Assembly: GCA_934394665.1 (NCBI GenBank)
Contig: CAKRRS010000015.1
Span: 1-41,742, forward strand
Direction: 5' to 3'
Length of the DNA: 41,742 nt
From: an uncultured Acetatifactor sp.
GTDB lineage: Bacteria; Bacillota; Clostridia; Lachnospirales; Lachnospiraceae
Shown here: positions 9,471-17,493 of the stretch, one piece after another
Layout: every line of letters begins with the position of its first letter
Numbering within the stretch: the stretch's first letter is position 1
Notes under the pieces: model-generated
What the model saw: only the letters and a program-made list of their open reading frames with translations
Told to the model about the DNA's origin: nothing
The model's database searches: none
Position numbers and translations under genes: made by a program

Positions 9471-11027
9471 TTAATCCCTTCCGCAGTTCTCTGTCTTCAC
9501 ATAAAGGATGCCGTCCACTACTTTCGTGGAATTCGCTCCCGGAAACGTATCCATGTCAATATATTCCTGTGTCATATAAATCTCACCTACCGTGTCCGGA
9601 TCCAGAAAATTCAAGGTTGCTCCCAGATAGTTCTGCATAAATGCCTGATAATCCGCGCCCTTATAGATCAGATAATCGCCGCTCAGGCCGATCATGCCGT
9701 CTGTCACCTTACCGGTGATATCCGTGGTCGGGAACTCGTCATAACCGATCACGCCAACCAGAGCAATGGGAATCCCCTGATAATACCCTTCTGTCTGCTC
9801 GATCCGGTCTAACAGACGCACACAATAAGCGTAAGTCTTTTCATACTTTTTTTCCAGATTGGAATATCCGATGTTGTCCGATACTCCATAGTTACATGTC
9901 AGAATCCCGGCGCATAACAGTGCCGCCCACTGTATCAGGATATCTGCATTTCTTTTCTCTACCGCATATCTGTTGACAAATGCAAACAGCAGGATCAGAT
10001 ACAGCACCCACTGATACCGCATCAGCAAATGGTACGTCAGATTCGGAGAGATGATCAGTATCACATTCGTCAGCAGGGGAAGTCCTGCCGCCAATAGTAC
10101 TATTATAACGAAAAATTCCGGATTCTTCCACCATTTTCTCAGGAGCATGCTTCGAAGCAGCAGATATCCCACCAGAATGCATAAACCTAGGCAGGCTGTA
10201 AAGGAAAAAATATTATTCACTAACACATTTCCATGCACCGTAAATGCAGCAAAATCCACATACATTCCCTGCAGTGTGGCAAGCAGTCCCAGACCGTTTC
10301 CCCCTTGCTCCATGGAATTGATGCCCTGATAAGTATCCAGTACTTTTCCCTGAAGCTTCAACAGGGCCTGCAAAAGTACATAATACAGCACACCGCCGCA
10401 GACTCCCATACCGAGATAACGCAGCACATACTTCACCTTTTTAGAAACTCCCGTCTCCTCTATGAAAAAGATCAAAATCAGATACACACATAGCAAAACA
10501 GCAAACGGCAGATACGCCTGATAGATCCCCATACTAAAGGCCAGGCTGACTGCTCCCACGATCCAGCCCTTCCGATACTTTTTCGTCAAAAGTACGGCAA
10601 ACACCGCCAGGAATAATCCCATCATGTAGCCATCCATGGTAAACACATAGGCAAGCGTAGACGCTAACGCCGGGAAGGAAACCAATAGTCCGCTCACTGC
10701 GACAATGACAAGCGGATCCGCAAGCTCCAGACATTCGGTCAATACCACTGCCGTAAGTGCCAGCCAGAACAACCCGATCAGTCCAATGATCCAGGGAATC
10801 GTAAAATAAGAAGAAAATCCGCAGGCCACCGATAAAAACCACCGTCCGGACGTGGTCATATTCTGGTCAAAATACATACTGCTCAGTCCGTCATGATTCG
10901 GAATATCCGAAAGCATCACGGGCAGATGTATGAGCAGTCCCAGTAAAAATGCTGAGACAAACGCTATCTTCCATGTACGCTTGATCTTTGTTCTGCAATC
11001 CTTAAAAGTTTCCCACGGGGTCTTCAT
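9471..11027 (-). CDS. GtrII-type (Glucos_trans_II) membrane glycosyltransferase
   Basis: The 518-residue protein has about eleven membrane segments and fits the Glucos_trans_II family of serotype-converting transferases. An acidic first loop holds DIPNHDG (Asp46) followed by SGRWFL (about residues 60-65); the Asp...GRW pairing recurs in the second family member at 25669-27450. A ~110-residue C-terminal soluble tail follows the last membrane segment. These enzymes transfer a sugar from undecaprenyl phosphate to an extracellular polysaccharide. The start at 11027 has an AAGGAG site ten bases upstream. Adjacent downstream is its likely donor-making partner, the GtrB-like enzyme. Confidence 0.82.
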   Translation of the reverse strand: MKTPWETFKDCRTKIKRTWKIAFVSAFLLGLLIHLPVMLSDIPNHDGLSSMYFDQNMTTSGRWFLSVACGFSSYFTIPWIIGLIGLFWLALTAVVLTECLELADPLVIVAVSGLLVSFPALASTLAYVFTMDGYMMGLFLAVFAVLLTKKYRKGWIVGAVSLAFSMGIYQAYLPFAVLLCVYLILIFFIEETGVSKKVKYVLRYLGMGVCGGVLYYVLLQALLKLQGKVLDTYQGINSMEQGGNGLGLLATLQGMYVDFAAFTVHGNVLVNNIFSFTACLGLCILVGYLLLRSMLLRKWWKNPEFFVIIVLLAAGLPLLTNVILIISPNLTYHLLMRYQWVLYLILLFAFVNRYAVEKRNADILIQWAALLCAGILTCNYGVSDNIGYSNLEKKYEKTYAYCVRLLDRIEQTEGYYQGIPIALVGVIGYDEFPTTDITGKVTDGMIGLSGDYLIYKGADYQAFMQNYLGATLNFLDPDTVGEIYMTQEYIDMDTFPGANSTKVVDGILYVKTENCGRD

Positions 11028-11093
11028 CCGGCTGTTACTCCTTTTTTATTTCTGTCACAACTGCCCAGTAGTCTTAGTCATTCCTCATCTTAA

Positions 11094-11972
11094 TCATTCC
11101 GCATTTTTATCCAAAGCCGCTGTATCCCTCAGATAGTCAGCAATTGCCTGTGCAATCTTCTCTCTGCCGGCCTCATTGGGATGTAATCCGTCATCTGTAT
11201 AGAGATACAGATCCTCCCAGGTATCATGCGGATAAAAATCATGATAAATATCGATGACTTCTACATCTAATGCCTGGCAGATTCCGATTTCCGCATTGAC
11301 ATAATCTTCCAGCACACCCCCACCCAGATCATACTCCTCACAGGTCTGCATGACTTCCGGCGCAATATACCAGGTATAGGGTGGCGTAATAAAAATAATA
11401 CGCAGATCCGGATAGGCATCCCGTAATTCCTTTACAATGCTGCGGATGGCACCGCAATATGTGTACTCATCATAGAGGTTATCTGTGGATTCAATTGCGT
11501 TTCCGGCATGATAATCATTGAGTCCCGAACCGATGAATAAAATCTTCACCTGATCAAAATCAATCTGTCCGAGATCTCCCAACGTATCCTCAAAATAATC
11601 CGTTGCCGGTTCTCTCACATGTACCGTTCTCTGCACGCCAAAATCCTTTACCACGAAAGAACGCACCAGCCCGGCCGCCGAAACGGAATCCTTGGTATAT
11701 CCCAACCTTCTCTCTCCATCTGCTCTCCCCAGAACCGTTCCGCCCAGTCCACCGTTATAGCATACGAGTCCTGTTTTCTCCTGCACCTTGGCGGCAATCG
11801 ATGTCTCATCCCGGCACAGCCCATACACGCTGTCCCCCAGGAACACCACATCATACGGGATTCTCAGATATTCGCGATCCCCGGGGAAAAATAAAAACAA
11901 CAGCACAAGAAAAAGAACTGCTGCCGCAATACCATATACAGTTTTTCCTCTCATGCATCCGTTTTTCTTCAT
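11094..11972 (-). CDS. Membrane-anchored SGNH/GDSL hydrolase
   Basis: One N-terminal membrane anchor (about residues 11-30) precedes an extracytoplasmic SGNH-fold domain. Visible family blocks are FLGDSVYGL with the nucleophile Ser48, the glycine/asparagine block SGLNDYH, and the C-terminal DGLHPNEAG carrying the catalytic Asp and His. SGNH proteins in glycan loci act as O-acyl esterases or, less often, O-acetyltransferases on the polymer. The start codon overlaps the pseG stop by four bases, so the protein is translationally coupled to the pseudaminic acid genes. This suggests it trims or adds an acyl group on the pseudaminic acid-containing glycan. Total length 292 residues, normal for a single-domain member plus anchor. 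Confidence 0.8.
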   Translation of the reverse strand: MKKNGCMRGKTVYGIAAAVLFLVLLFLFFPGDREYLRIPYDVVFLGDSVYGLCRDETSIAAKVQEKTGLVCYNGGLGGTVLGRADGERRLGYTKDSVSAAGLVRSFVVKDFGVQRTVHVREPATDYFEDTLGDLGQIDFDQVKILFIGSGLNDYHAGNAIESTDNLYDEYTYCGAIRSIVKELRDAYPDLRIIFITPPYTWYIAPEVMQTCEEYDLGGGVLEDYVNAEIGICQALDVEVIDIYHDFYPHDTWEDLYLYTDDGLHPNEAGREKIAQAIADYLRDTAALDKNAE

Positions 11973-13048
11973 TCCCTGTTTCCTATGGTTGCCTTCCCTG
12001 CCATCGACCCTCCGGCATTGATTAAGATCTGTGCGATCCGCGCTGCTCCCCGGCCGTCGATCAGCTGCCGCTCCGCTTCATAGCACTGCGTGCGCAGCTC
12101 CTTTCTTCGGAACGCAGCAAGACACCAGCTGCCGATTGCTTTCCTTACTGTCTCCGGCTCATGGTGCCATGCCCCGGCATACCCTGCAATGCTTCGGCTT
12201 CCGATCCATTCGGTCAGTCCCTCCTGGTTCTCCGCATAAGAAAAGCATACAAACGGGACGCCAAGCACGGAAAGCTCATAGATCGTAGTGCCGCCTGCCG
12301 TCACTGCCAGCTGGCAGGTTGCCATCAGGGACGCCATGTCCTGTACATCACAATGCAGAATCACCTCACGGTGTTCTGTCGCGTATTGCTCTAACACTTC
12401 TCTGTTCGGATTAAATCTTCCGATCACCGGATGGAAGCGAACCCCACTGCCTTTCAGGCTGTGTTCACACAGTTCCCGAAGGATTTCCCCGGCAATATTA
12501 TCCCGGTCTCCGCCGCCGGTAGTGATCAGCACATCCGTTACCGTGTCGGTCACTGTATAGGATCCGGCTGCCCCGCAAAACTGCTGCCGCACCGGCACAT
12601 AGGCCGCCCCAAGATATTGTGGCGTTTCACTACCGTAGAATTCCCGATACTTTTCAGGAGAAGCAAACAGATTATAATTGATCACGCCGTCCACGGGAAA
12701 TCCATGCTGCTGCATATCATCCAGCAAAAACACTTTCCCCAGGCGGCGCAGTGCGGAAAGGTACGCATCCGTTACCCGATAGCTGTCTACCAGGAAGATA
12801 TTTTCTACCGTATTTAACACGCTTTCCAGCATCGGAAGCTCCCCTTCGAGGTCTTCCGGATCCGTTCCCAGTACCTGCGCCGGCATGTGATAGTTCCGAA
12901 GCAGTTCCGCGGAAGCCGCATCCGCACATAAAAAGCACACTTCTTTCGGAGCATCTATTCTGTTTTGCAATTCCTGTGCCACGGTAAGACACCGCATCAG
13001 ATGCCCTGCACCGGTTGCGGCACTGCCGTCTGCCCGAAAATAGTACAT
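11969..13048 (-). CDS. pseG: PseG, UDP-2,4-diacylamido-2,4,6-trideoxy-altrose hydrolase
   Basis: This is the fourth enzyme of pseudaminic acid synthesis. It removes UDP from the bis-acylated 6-deoxy-altrose sugar before condensation with phosphoenolpyruvate. The GT28-like fold shows the family N-terminus YFRADGSAATGAGHLMRC, whose His is the catalytic residue in studied PseG enzymes, and a C-terminal donor-site block AGGTTIYELSVLGVP followed by ENQ. I prefer the ATG at 13048 (359 residues), preceded by AAAGGAG at good spacing. A frame opening at 13075 would overlap pseI and has no site. It follows pseI by 16 bp and overlaps the SGNH hydrolase gene by 4 bp. Confidence 0.88.
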   Translation of the reverse strand: MYYFRADGSAATGAGHLMRCLTVAQELQNRIDAPKEVCFLCADAASAELLRNYHMPAQVLGTDPEDLEGELPMLESVLNTVENIFLVDSYRVTDAYLSALRRLGKVFLLDDMQQHGFPVDGVINYNLFASPEKYREFYGSETPQYLGAAYVPVRQQFCGAAGSYTVTDTVTDVLITTGGGDRDNIAGEILRELCEHSLKGSGVRFHPVIGRFNPNREVLEQYATEHREVILHCDVQDMASLMATCQLAVTAGGTTIYELSVLGVPFVCFSYAENQEGLTEWIGSRSIAGYAGAWHHEPETVRKAIGSWCLAAFRRKELRTQCYEAERQLIDGRGAARIAQILINAGGSMAGKATIGNRE

Positions 13049-13064
13049 GAAGCAGCTCTCCTTT

Positions 13065-14144
13065 TTATAATCCATCCTTAGCTGTTTCGGAATTATCCAC
13101 CAGATCCCAGCTCATCGGAGTTCCCAGTTTTGCATCCCGATTGATCCGTCTGCCTAACAGTTCTTCATAATGTTTCGTGTGCAGTCCGCAAGAAGGTCTT
13201 ACGGATCTTAAATTCTCCGGCGTAAAGACATCTCCTGCCTTCATATCCTGTGCCACGAACAGGGAACGGGAATGTTCTCTGCTCTTCTTCTGCTTCGGTG
13301 TCAGATCATAGGTCACCTTTCCGACCGCTTTCTCGATCCTACGGATATGATCCACCATCTCCTTGAACTCTTCCGGTTCCATGGAAAATGCCGCATCCGC
13401 ACCGCCGTCTGCCCTACGCAGGGTCAGATGCTTCTCGATCACTTTCGCACCAAGTGCCACACCGGCTCCGGCTACTGCACAGCCCATCGTGTGATCGGAC
13501 AGTCCGACCACGCAGTCAAAGACCTCTTTCATGGAAGGTATCGTCTTCAGATTGATATCCTCGTAAGGGGCCGGATACGCAGAAGTACACTTCAGCAAAA
13601 TGACATTTTCATTGCCCTCTTCCTTACAGGTCTGCAATGCCAGTTCAATATCCGCCAGATACGCAATTCCGGTAGACATGATGATCGGTTTGCCGGTACG
13701 TGCGATCTTGCGGATAAAAGGAATATCATTGATTTCAAAGGATGCGACCTTGTAGACCGGCACATCCATTTCTTCCAGGAAATCCACCGCGGTCAGATCA
13801 AAAGGAGACGAGAAAAAGACAAGTCCCATCTCTTCCGCTATTTTTTTCAGCTTCGGCTGCCATTCCCAGGGCGTATACGCAGTCTCATACAGCTTGTGTA
13901 ATGTCGTACCGTCCCAGATGGTGCCCTGTGTGATCTGGAAGCAGGGATCGTCACAATCCAGGGTAATCGTATCCGGAGTATAGGTCTGGATCTTGATGGC
14001 ATCCGCTCCGGCATCCTTCGCCGCACGCATAATCTCTACCGCTCTGTCAAAGTCCATTAAATGATTGGCAGACATCTCCGCGATTACAAACGTCGGAGCG
14101 TCTTCACTGATTCTGTGATTTCCGATCATGATCTCTTTCTTCAT
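13065..14144 (-). CDS. pseI: Pseudaminic acid synthase PseI (NeuB family)
   Basis: A 359-residue NeuB-family enzyme that condenses 2,4-diacylamido-2,4,6-trideoxy-altrose with phosphoenolpyruvate to give pseudaminic acid. Blocks in order are FVIAEMSANH near residue 20, DAIKIQTYTPDTITLD, YKVASFEINDIPFI, KCTSAYPAP, VGLSDHTMG and VIEKHLTLRR, followed by a C-terminal SAF (antifreeze-like) domain with SVRPSCGLHTKHYEELLGRR. The WD block after QGTIWDGTTLHKLYE and the ASFEIND segment match PseI more than the sialic acid synthase NeuB or the legionaminic acid synthase. An AAGGA site lies about five bases upstream of the ATG. It stands between pseH and pseG in one operon. Confidence 0.92.
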   Translation of the reverse strand: MKKEIMIGNHRISEDAPTFVIAEMSANHLMDFDRAVEIMRAAKDAGADAIKIQTYTPDTITLDCDDPCFQITQGTIWDGTTLHKLYETAYTPWEWQPKLKKIAEEMGLVFFSSPFDLTAVDFLEEMDVPVYKVASFEINDIPFIRKIARTGKPIIMSTGIAYLADIELALQTCKEEGNENVILLKCTSAYPAPYEDINLKTIPSMKEVFDCVVGLSDHTMGCAVAGAGVALGAKVIEKHLTLRRADGGADAAFSMEPEEFKEMVDHIRRIEKAVGKVTYDLTPKQKKSREHSRSLFVAQDMKAGDVFTPENLRSVRPSCGLHTKHYEELLGRRINRDAKLGTPMSWDLVDNSETAKDGL

Positions 14145-14169
14145 AAATCCTTACCATACCTTTCTTGTG

Positions 14170-14715
14170 TCAGGGAAATATAATATGTTGATATTTTTTA
14201 CCTTCACGGATCTTACGCCAGTGTTCGGCCGTCATTCGCATATAGGTCACATCATACGCAATTCCGTTTTTTACTACCTGCGCTTTTTTCTCTTCGACGA
14301 TCTCACAGCCGCAGATCTTGTGCAGCCCGATCACCCCCTGGTTCAGGGTAAAGACATCGCTGTACACCGCGTTTTTCCCAAGTTCTAAGAAAGCATGATC
14401 ATACATACTCATTTCAAGTGCTAATGCCGTCTGAATGCTGCGCAGTTTCTTCTCTCCGACATAATAAGCCCAGCCAAGATCTCCCGAGGGGTTGGTCAGT
14501 CCGGTGTAATTGATGACACCGGCGGGAGTGCCGTCAATTTCAATGATCCAGTAGCTTACATCGGGATCCTGCTGTACTTTGGCAAACCACTTTTTCTGTC
14601 CCTCAAGGGTCAGCTTCGGATCGGTATTCATATACCGGGTAATGTCCGGATCCATGCGCCAGCGCATGATCTGCTCCAGATCCCCTTCCGTCACTTTTCG
14701 TAATGTTACACTCAT
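14170..14715 (-). CDS. pseH: PseH-like GNAT sugar N-acyltransferase
   Basis: The 181-residue product has the PseH layout: an N-terminal LRKVTEGDLEQIMRWRMDPDI segment, a central GNAT core, and a C-terminal HKICGCEIVEEKK block. PseH acylates the C4 amine of UDP-4-amino-6-deoxy-AltNAc, normally with acetyl-CoA. Here the ATG overlaps the stop of an acyl carrier protein gene by four bases (ATGA), so the two are translationally coupled. The P-loop (Q/R-x-x-G-x-G/A) that binds the CoA pyrophosphate in typical GNAT enzymes is not obvious: the expected region reads EKKLRSIQTALALE. Together these features make an acyl-ACP donor plausible. The assignment to the pseudaminic pathway rests on neighbours pseI, pseG and pseF. 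Confidence 0.78.
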   Translation of the reverse strand: MSVTLRKVTEGDLEQIMRWRMDPDITRYMNTDPKLTLEGQKKWFAKVQQDPDVSYWIIEIDGTPAGVINYTGLTNPSGDLGWAYYVGEKKLRSIQTALALEMSMYDHAFLELGKNAVYSDVFTLNQGVIGLHKICGCEIVEEKKAQVVKNGIAYDVTYMRMTAEHWRKIREGKKYQHIIFP

Positions 14716-14933
14716 GCGCAGCCCGCTTTCTCCAAAAGTTCTCTCATGCCTTTCAGTTCAATGGCCTCTTCCAGGGGAATGCTCACACCGAGATCTTCCT
14801 CCAATTGTCCGATGATCATGACATGTGCCAGAGAATCCCACTGTTCCACATCTTCGATCATGGTATCTTCTGTAATCGTGCCCGCAGGAACCTTCAGTAT
14901 CCCTTCAATCAGTTTGATAATCTTTTCCTTCAT
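14712..14933 (-). CDS. Acyl carrier protein
   Basis: A small acidic four-helix carrier protein of 73 residues. The phosphopantetheine attachment serine is Ser34 in the motif QWDSLAHV, with the expected acidic helix EEDLGVSIPLEEA after it. The start is ambiguous. The ATG at 14933 begins the usual MKEKIIKLI helix and has AAAGG 12 bases upstream; an ATG at 14954 would add seven residues but has only a poorly spaced AGG. The position between the FkbH gene and the pseH-like gene, with a four-base overlap into pseH, points to a dedicated carrier for an acyl group destined for the sugar, not to fatty acid synthesis. Confidence 0.9.
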   Translation of the reverse strand: MKEKIIKLIEGILKVPAGTITEDTMIEDVEQWDSLAHVMIIGQLEEDLGVSIPLEEAIELKGMRELLEKAGCA

Positions 14934-15072
14934 AATAACATTGTACCTTTCCATAACCTATCAGTCTCATACTACATGAATTTCCAAATGGAGTTGCCAA
15001 GCAGCCATTCACACCCATTCAAAAGTCACATTTTCGATGTCGTAATCGAGCTTTCAATCGCTGCATCCCAAA
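14934..15072. other. 139-bp gap between FkbH and ACP genes
   Basis: This is the widest gap inside the pseudaminic acid operon. I see no convincing gene, promoter or terminator in it. The plus strand carries two CCATTC copies near 15012-15025, which may be chance. Confidence 0.5.
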
Positions 15073-16722
15073 TCAGTCATATAACGTTTCCTTCAATCGG
15101 TAGATTCTCTCAGGTTTCTCCTGCCAGAGGATCTCATAGCATTTTCCGCCTTCCGGTGTCGTACCAGTCTCCCGGTAGCCCAGCTTTTCATACAGATCCG
15201 CCACCGGCTTATTTTTCGCAGTCGGCAGATATTTTCCACGGAGCCCGGCAAAGCCTTCCTCCTGCATCTGCTGCTCGATCCGGTCGATCACGGCGTTCTC
15301 GATATTTCTGCCCATCACGCGGCAGCTCATGACGAAATCTGTGATCTGGGGCAGTTCTCCCGTGATATCCACAATTGCTGCCACTACGATTCCGTTATCC
15401 CCGAAAATATCCGTTACCCGGTATAAAAACACGCGCTTGCCCACATTTTCCACGATCTGCTGCATCTGCTCCGTGGTGTAACGGTTCGTCGTCAGGTTAA
15501 ACTGGTTGGTCTTATTGAAAAGCTGTGTCAGCCGGTCCAGATTCTCTTTCGCATCCTCCGGAATCAGACAGATCTCCAGCTTTTTCAGATATTCTTCAAA
15601 GCTTGCCGCCTGTCCTGCCAGCGCCTTTCTGTCGGCATTGGCACGGTACTGCGCTGTTTTTTCCAGATCTTCCGCCGTCACGACCGCTCTTGCAAAATAC
15701 GTTTCATAGATTCCCACCATACAGGGTGCCAGATCTTCGGGCCGCGTGGGGAACTCCGGCACCGTTACCTCCGGCAGCATCTGCCGCACCATTTCCCGTT
15801 CGGCATCGCTGTCATCAAAAAAGACAAAAGCATCCGTCCCCAGGTTCAGTTCCTCCGCTATGTTCCGGATATTATCCGGCTTCGGATCCCAGTTGATCCT
15901 GCGTGCCGCGAAGTCTTCCGGCCGGAGCACCATATGCGGATGGTGTTCTATGATTTCAAGTGCATCCGCCTCATTGTTTTTAGACACAATTGCTAACAAA
16001 ACGCCCTGTCTCTGCATCAGTTTCAGCACACGCTGCAGATTTTTATAAGCCAGTCCGCTGTGGTCTTCCGACAGTTGTACCGGCGTATGATCCGCTTCTC
16101 CGGCAAGTCCGCCCCACAGAGTATTGTCCAGATCCAGTACCAATACCTTTTTGGGTGTCCGGTGTTCCAACGCGGCATAATAAGCTATTTTTTCTGCAAG
16201 AAGTGCCTGCATTTCCATCCCGAGCGGAATCTTGCCCATATACCACATCTTCGGAGAGAATGCTTTCTCCCCGCCTAATTTTTCGATGAGGCTTCGATAA
16301 GGAAATACGCGTACATTAGTATGCTCCTTGCGGAACTTTTCCAGGGCCTCGCTCCACAGCCACTCCAGTGTAAGTCTCCGTTCCGGGTCCGTCAGTACCG
16401 AGAGCTCCACGGCCCATAACACAGCATCAGATACATAAAAGATTCCTTGTTTCGGCAGGCTTGCGTCCAAAGTCCGAAACCAGCCGTCGATCTTTTCTTT
16501 TGCCGTGTCCGGGTCGAAGTCATGTTCCAAAAGTTCTGCCAGATCCATGATAAAAAAGGTGATATCCGCGCCAAACGCATGATAAGACGACGCAGGATTC
16601 AGCAAAACGCCCAGCTCGTTTCCGTAGCCTTCCGTGTCATACACTTCTGCCTGCTTCTGCAGCATACGGATCACCATATTCATATTTACATTGGATAATA
16701 CTGCAAGTTTTCCTGCTGCCAT
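15073..16722 (-). CDS. FkbH-type HAD-IIIC phosphatase/glyceryltransferase
   Basis: The 549-residue protein has the full FkbH architecture: an N-terminal ~180-residue domain, a HAD-IIIC domain and a C-terminal GNAT-like domain. All HAD motifs are present: LDLDNTLWGG (nucleophile Asp197, Asp199), IVSKNN (Ser247), Lys281 in WDPKPDN, and FFDDSDAERE near residue 305. The C-terminal FVMSCRVMGR block, with its cysteine, is also typical. Studied members of this family, such as OzmB, take D-1,3-bisphosphoglycerate, dephosphorylate it and load a glyceryl group onto an acyl carrier protein. The ACP gene lies immediately downstream. In this setting the likely product is glyceryl-S-ACP used for sugar N-acylation; the product itself is inferred. 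Confidence 0.9.
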   Translation of the reverse strand: MAAGKLAVLSNVNMNMVIRMLQKQAEVYDTEGYGNELGVLLNPASSYHAFGADITFFIMDLAELLEHDFDPDTAKEKIDGWFRTLDASLPKQGIFYVSDAVLWAVELSVLTDPERRLTLEWLWSEALEKFRKEHTNVRVFPYRSLIEKLGGEKAFSPKMWYMGKIPLGMEMQALLAEKIAYYAALEHRTPKKVLVLDLDNTLWGGLAGEADHTPVQLSEDHSGLAYKNLQRVLKLMQRQGVLLAIVSKNNEADALEIIEHHPHMVLRPEDFAARRINWDPKPDNIRNIAEELNLGTDAFVFFDDSDAEREMVRQMLPEVTVPEFPTRPEDLAPCMVGIYETYFARAVVTAEDLEKTAQYRANADRKALAGQAASFEEYLKKLEICLIPEDAKENLDRLTQLFNKTNQFNLTTNRYTTEQMQQIVENVGKRVFLYRVTDIFGDNGIVVAAIVDITGELPQITDFVMSCRVMGRNIENAVIDRIEQQMQEEGFAGLRGKYLPTAKNKPVADLYEKLGYRETGTTPEGGKCYEILWQEKPERIYRLKETLYD

Positions 16723-16792
16723 GCGTTTTCGTTCCCTTCTTTAAATCTTTTTGCTACGCTTTCGGAATTTTCCTTACCAGACGTATTTTTAT

Positions 16793-17485
16793 TCAATCCT
16801 GCCCCGTCATCAGACGATACTTCATCTCTGCGATCTTCCAATCTGTCAGATTATCGATATCCTGCACTTCCAGTTCCGATACGATCAGCGGCAGGATATT
16901 TCCCACCATCAGTTTCTTATTCACTGCAAACCGATCTGTGCGGAATACGTAAAACTGCCCCACATCATGATAATGTGGCTGCAGATCCTGTGAACGGCTG
17001 TCCAGATACTCGGGATATTTGAATACCAGGCGCTCCTGTTCCACGACCATAGCCCGCTGGGGCGGATAAGAAAAGCTCACCACGGGGATCAGCGTGTCCG
17101 CATCACTTACTTCTAACTGCGCTACGGCTGCCTGTAGCTTCTGTGACGTTACAAACGGTGCCGTAGGATAGATACAGCATGCCACGTCAAAATGCCTGCC
17201 GCGTTTTGCATACTCTGCCAGCACTTCCGCCAGCACATCATTCGTCGTTGCGAAATCTCCGGAAGTCGCCGCGCTTCGGAAAAAAGGAACCTCCGCGCCG
17301 TACTTTTTCGCGATCTGTGCAATCTCCGTATCATCCGTAGATACCATGACCGTATCGAACAGACCGCTCGCAAGCGCCGCCTCGATAGAATATGCCAGAA
17401 TCGGTTTTCCGCAAAATTCTCTGATATTTTTCTTGGGGATTCTCTTGCTGCCTCCCCTGGCCGTAATGATTGCTAACCTACTCAT
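16793..17485 (-). CDS. pseF: Pseudaminic acid cytidylyltransferase PseF
   Basis: A 230-residue CMP-sugar synthetase that activates pseudaminic acid with CTP. The nucleotide-binding signature IITARGGSKRIPKKNI is at residues 6-21. The blocks VSTDDTEIA, CIYPTAPFV, VVSFSYPPQRAM and YHDVGQFYVF are those of PseF and distinguish it from NeuA. The ATG at 17485 is chosen because GAGGA lies five to six bases upstream; two other in-frame ATGs at 17491 and 17497 are closer to, or overlap, that site. It starts eight bases after the stop of the preceding GT2 gene. It is transcriptionally ahead of the FkbH, ACP, pseH, pseI and pseG genes. Confidence 0.88.
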   Translation of the reverse strand: MSRLAIITARGGSKRIPKKNIREFCGKPILAYSIEAALASGLFDTVMVSTDDTEIAQIAKKYGAEVPFFRSAATSGDFATTNDVLAEVLAEYAKRGRHFDVACCIYPTAPFVTSQKLQAAVAQLEVSDADTLIPVVSFSYPPQRAMVVEQERLVFKYPEYLDSRSQDLQPHYHDVGQFYVFRTDRFAVNKKLMVGNILPLIVSELEVQDIDNLTDWKIAEMKYRLMTGQD

Positions 17486-17493
17486 TTTCATCC

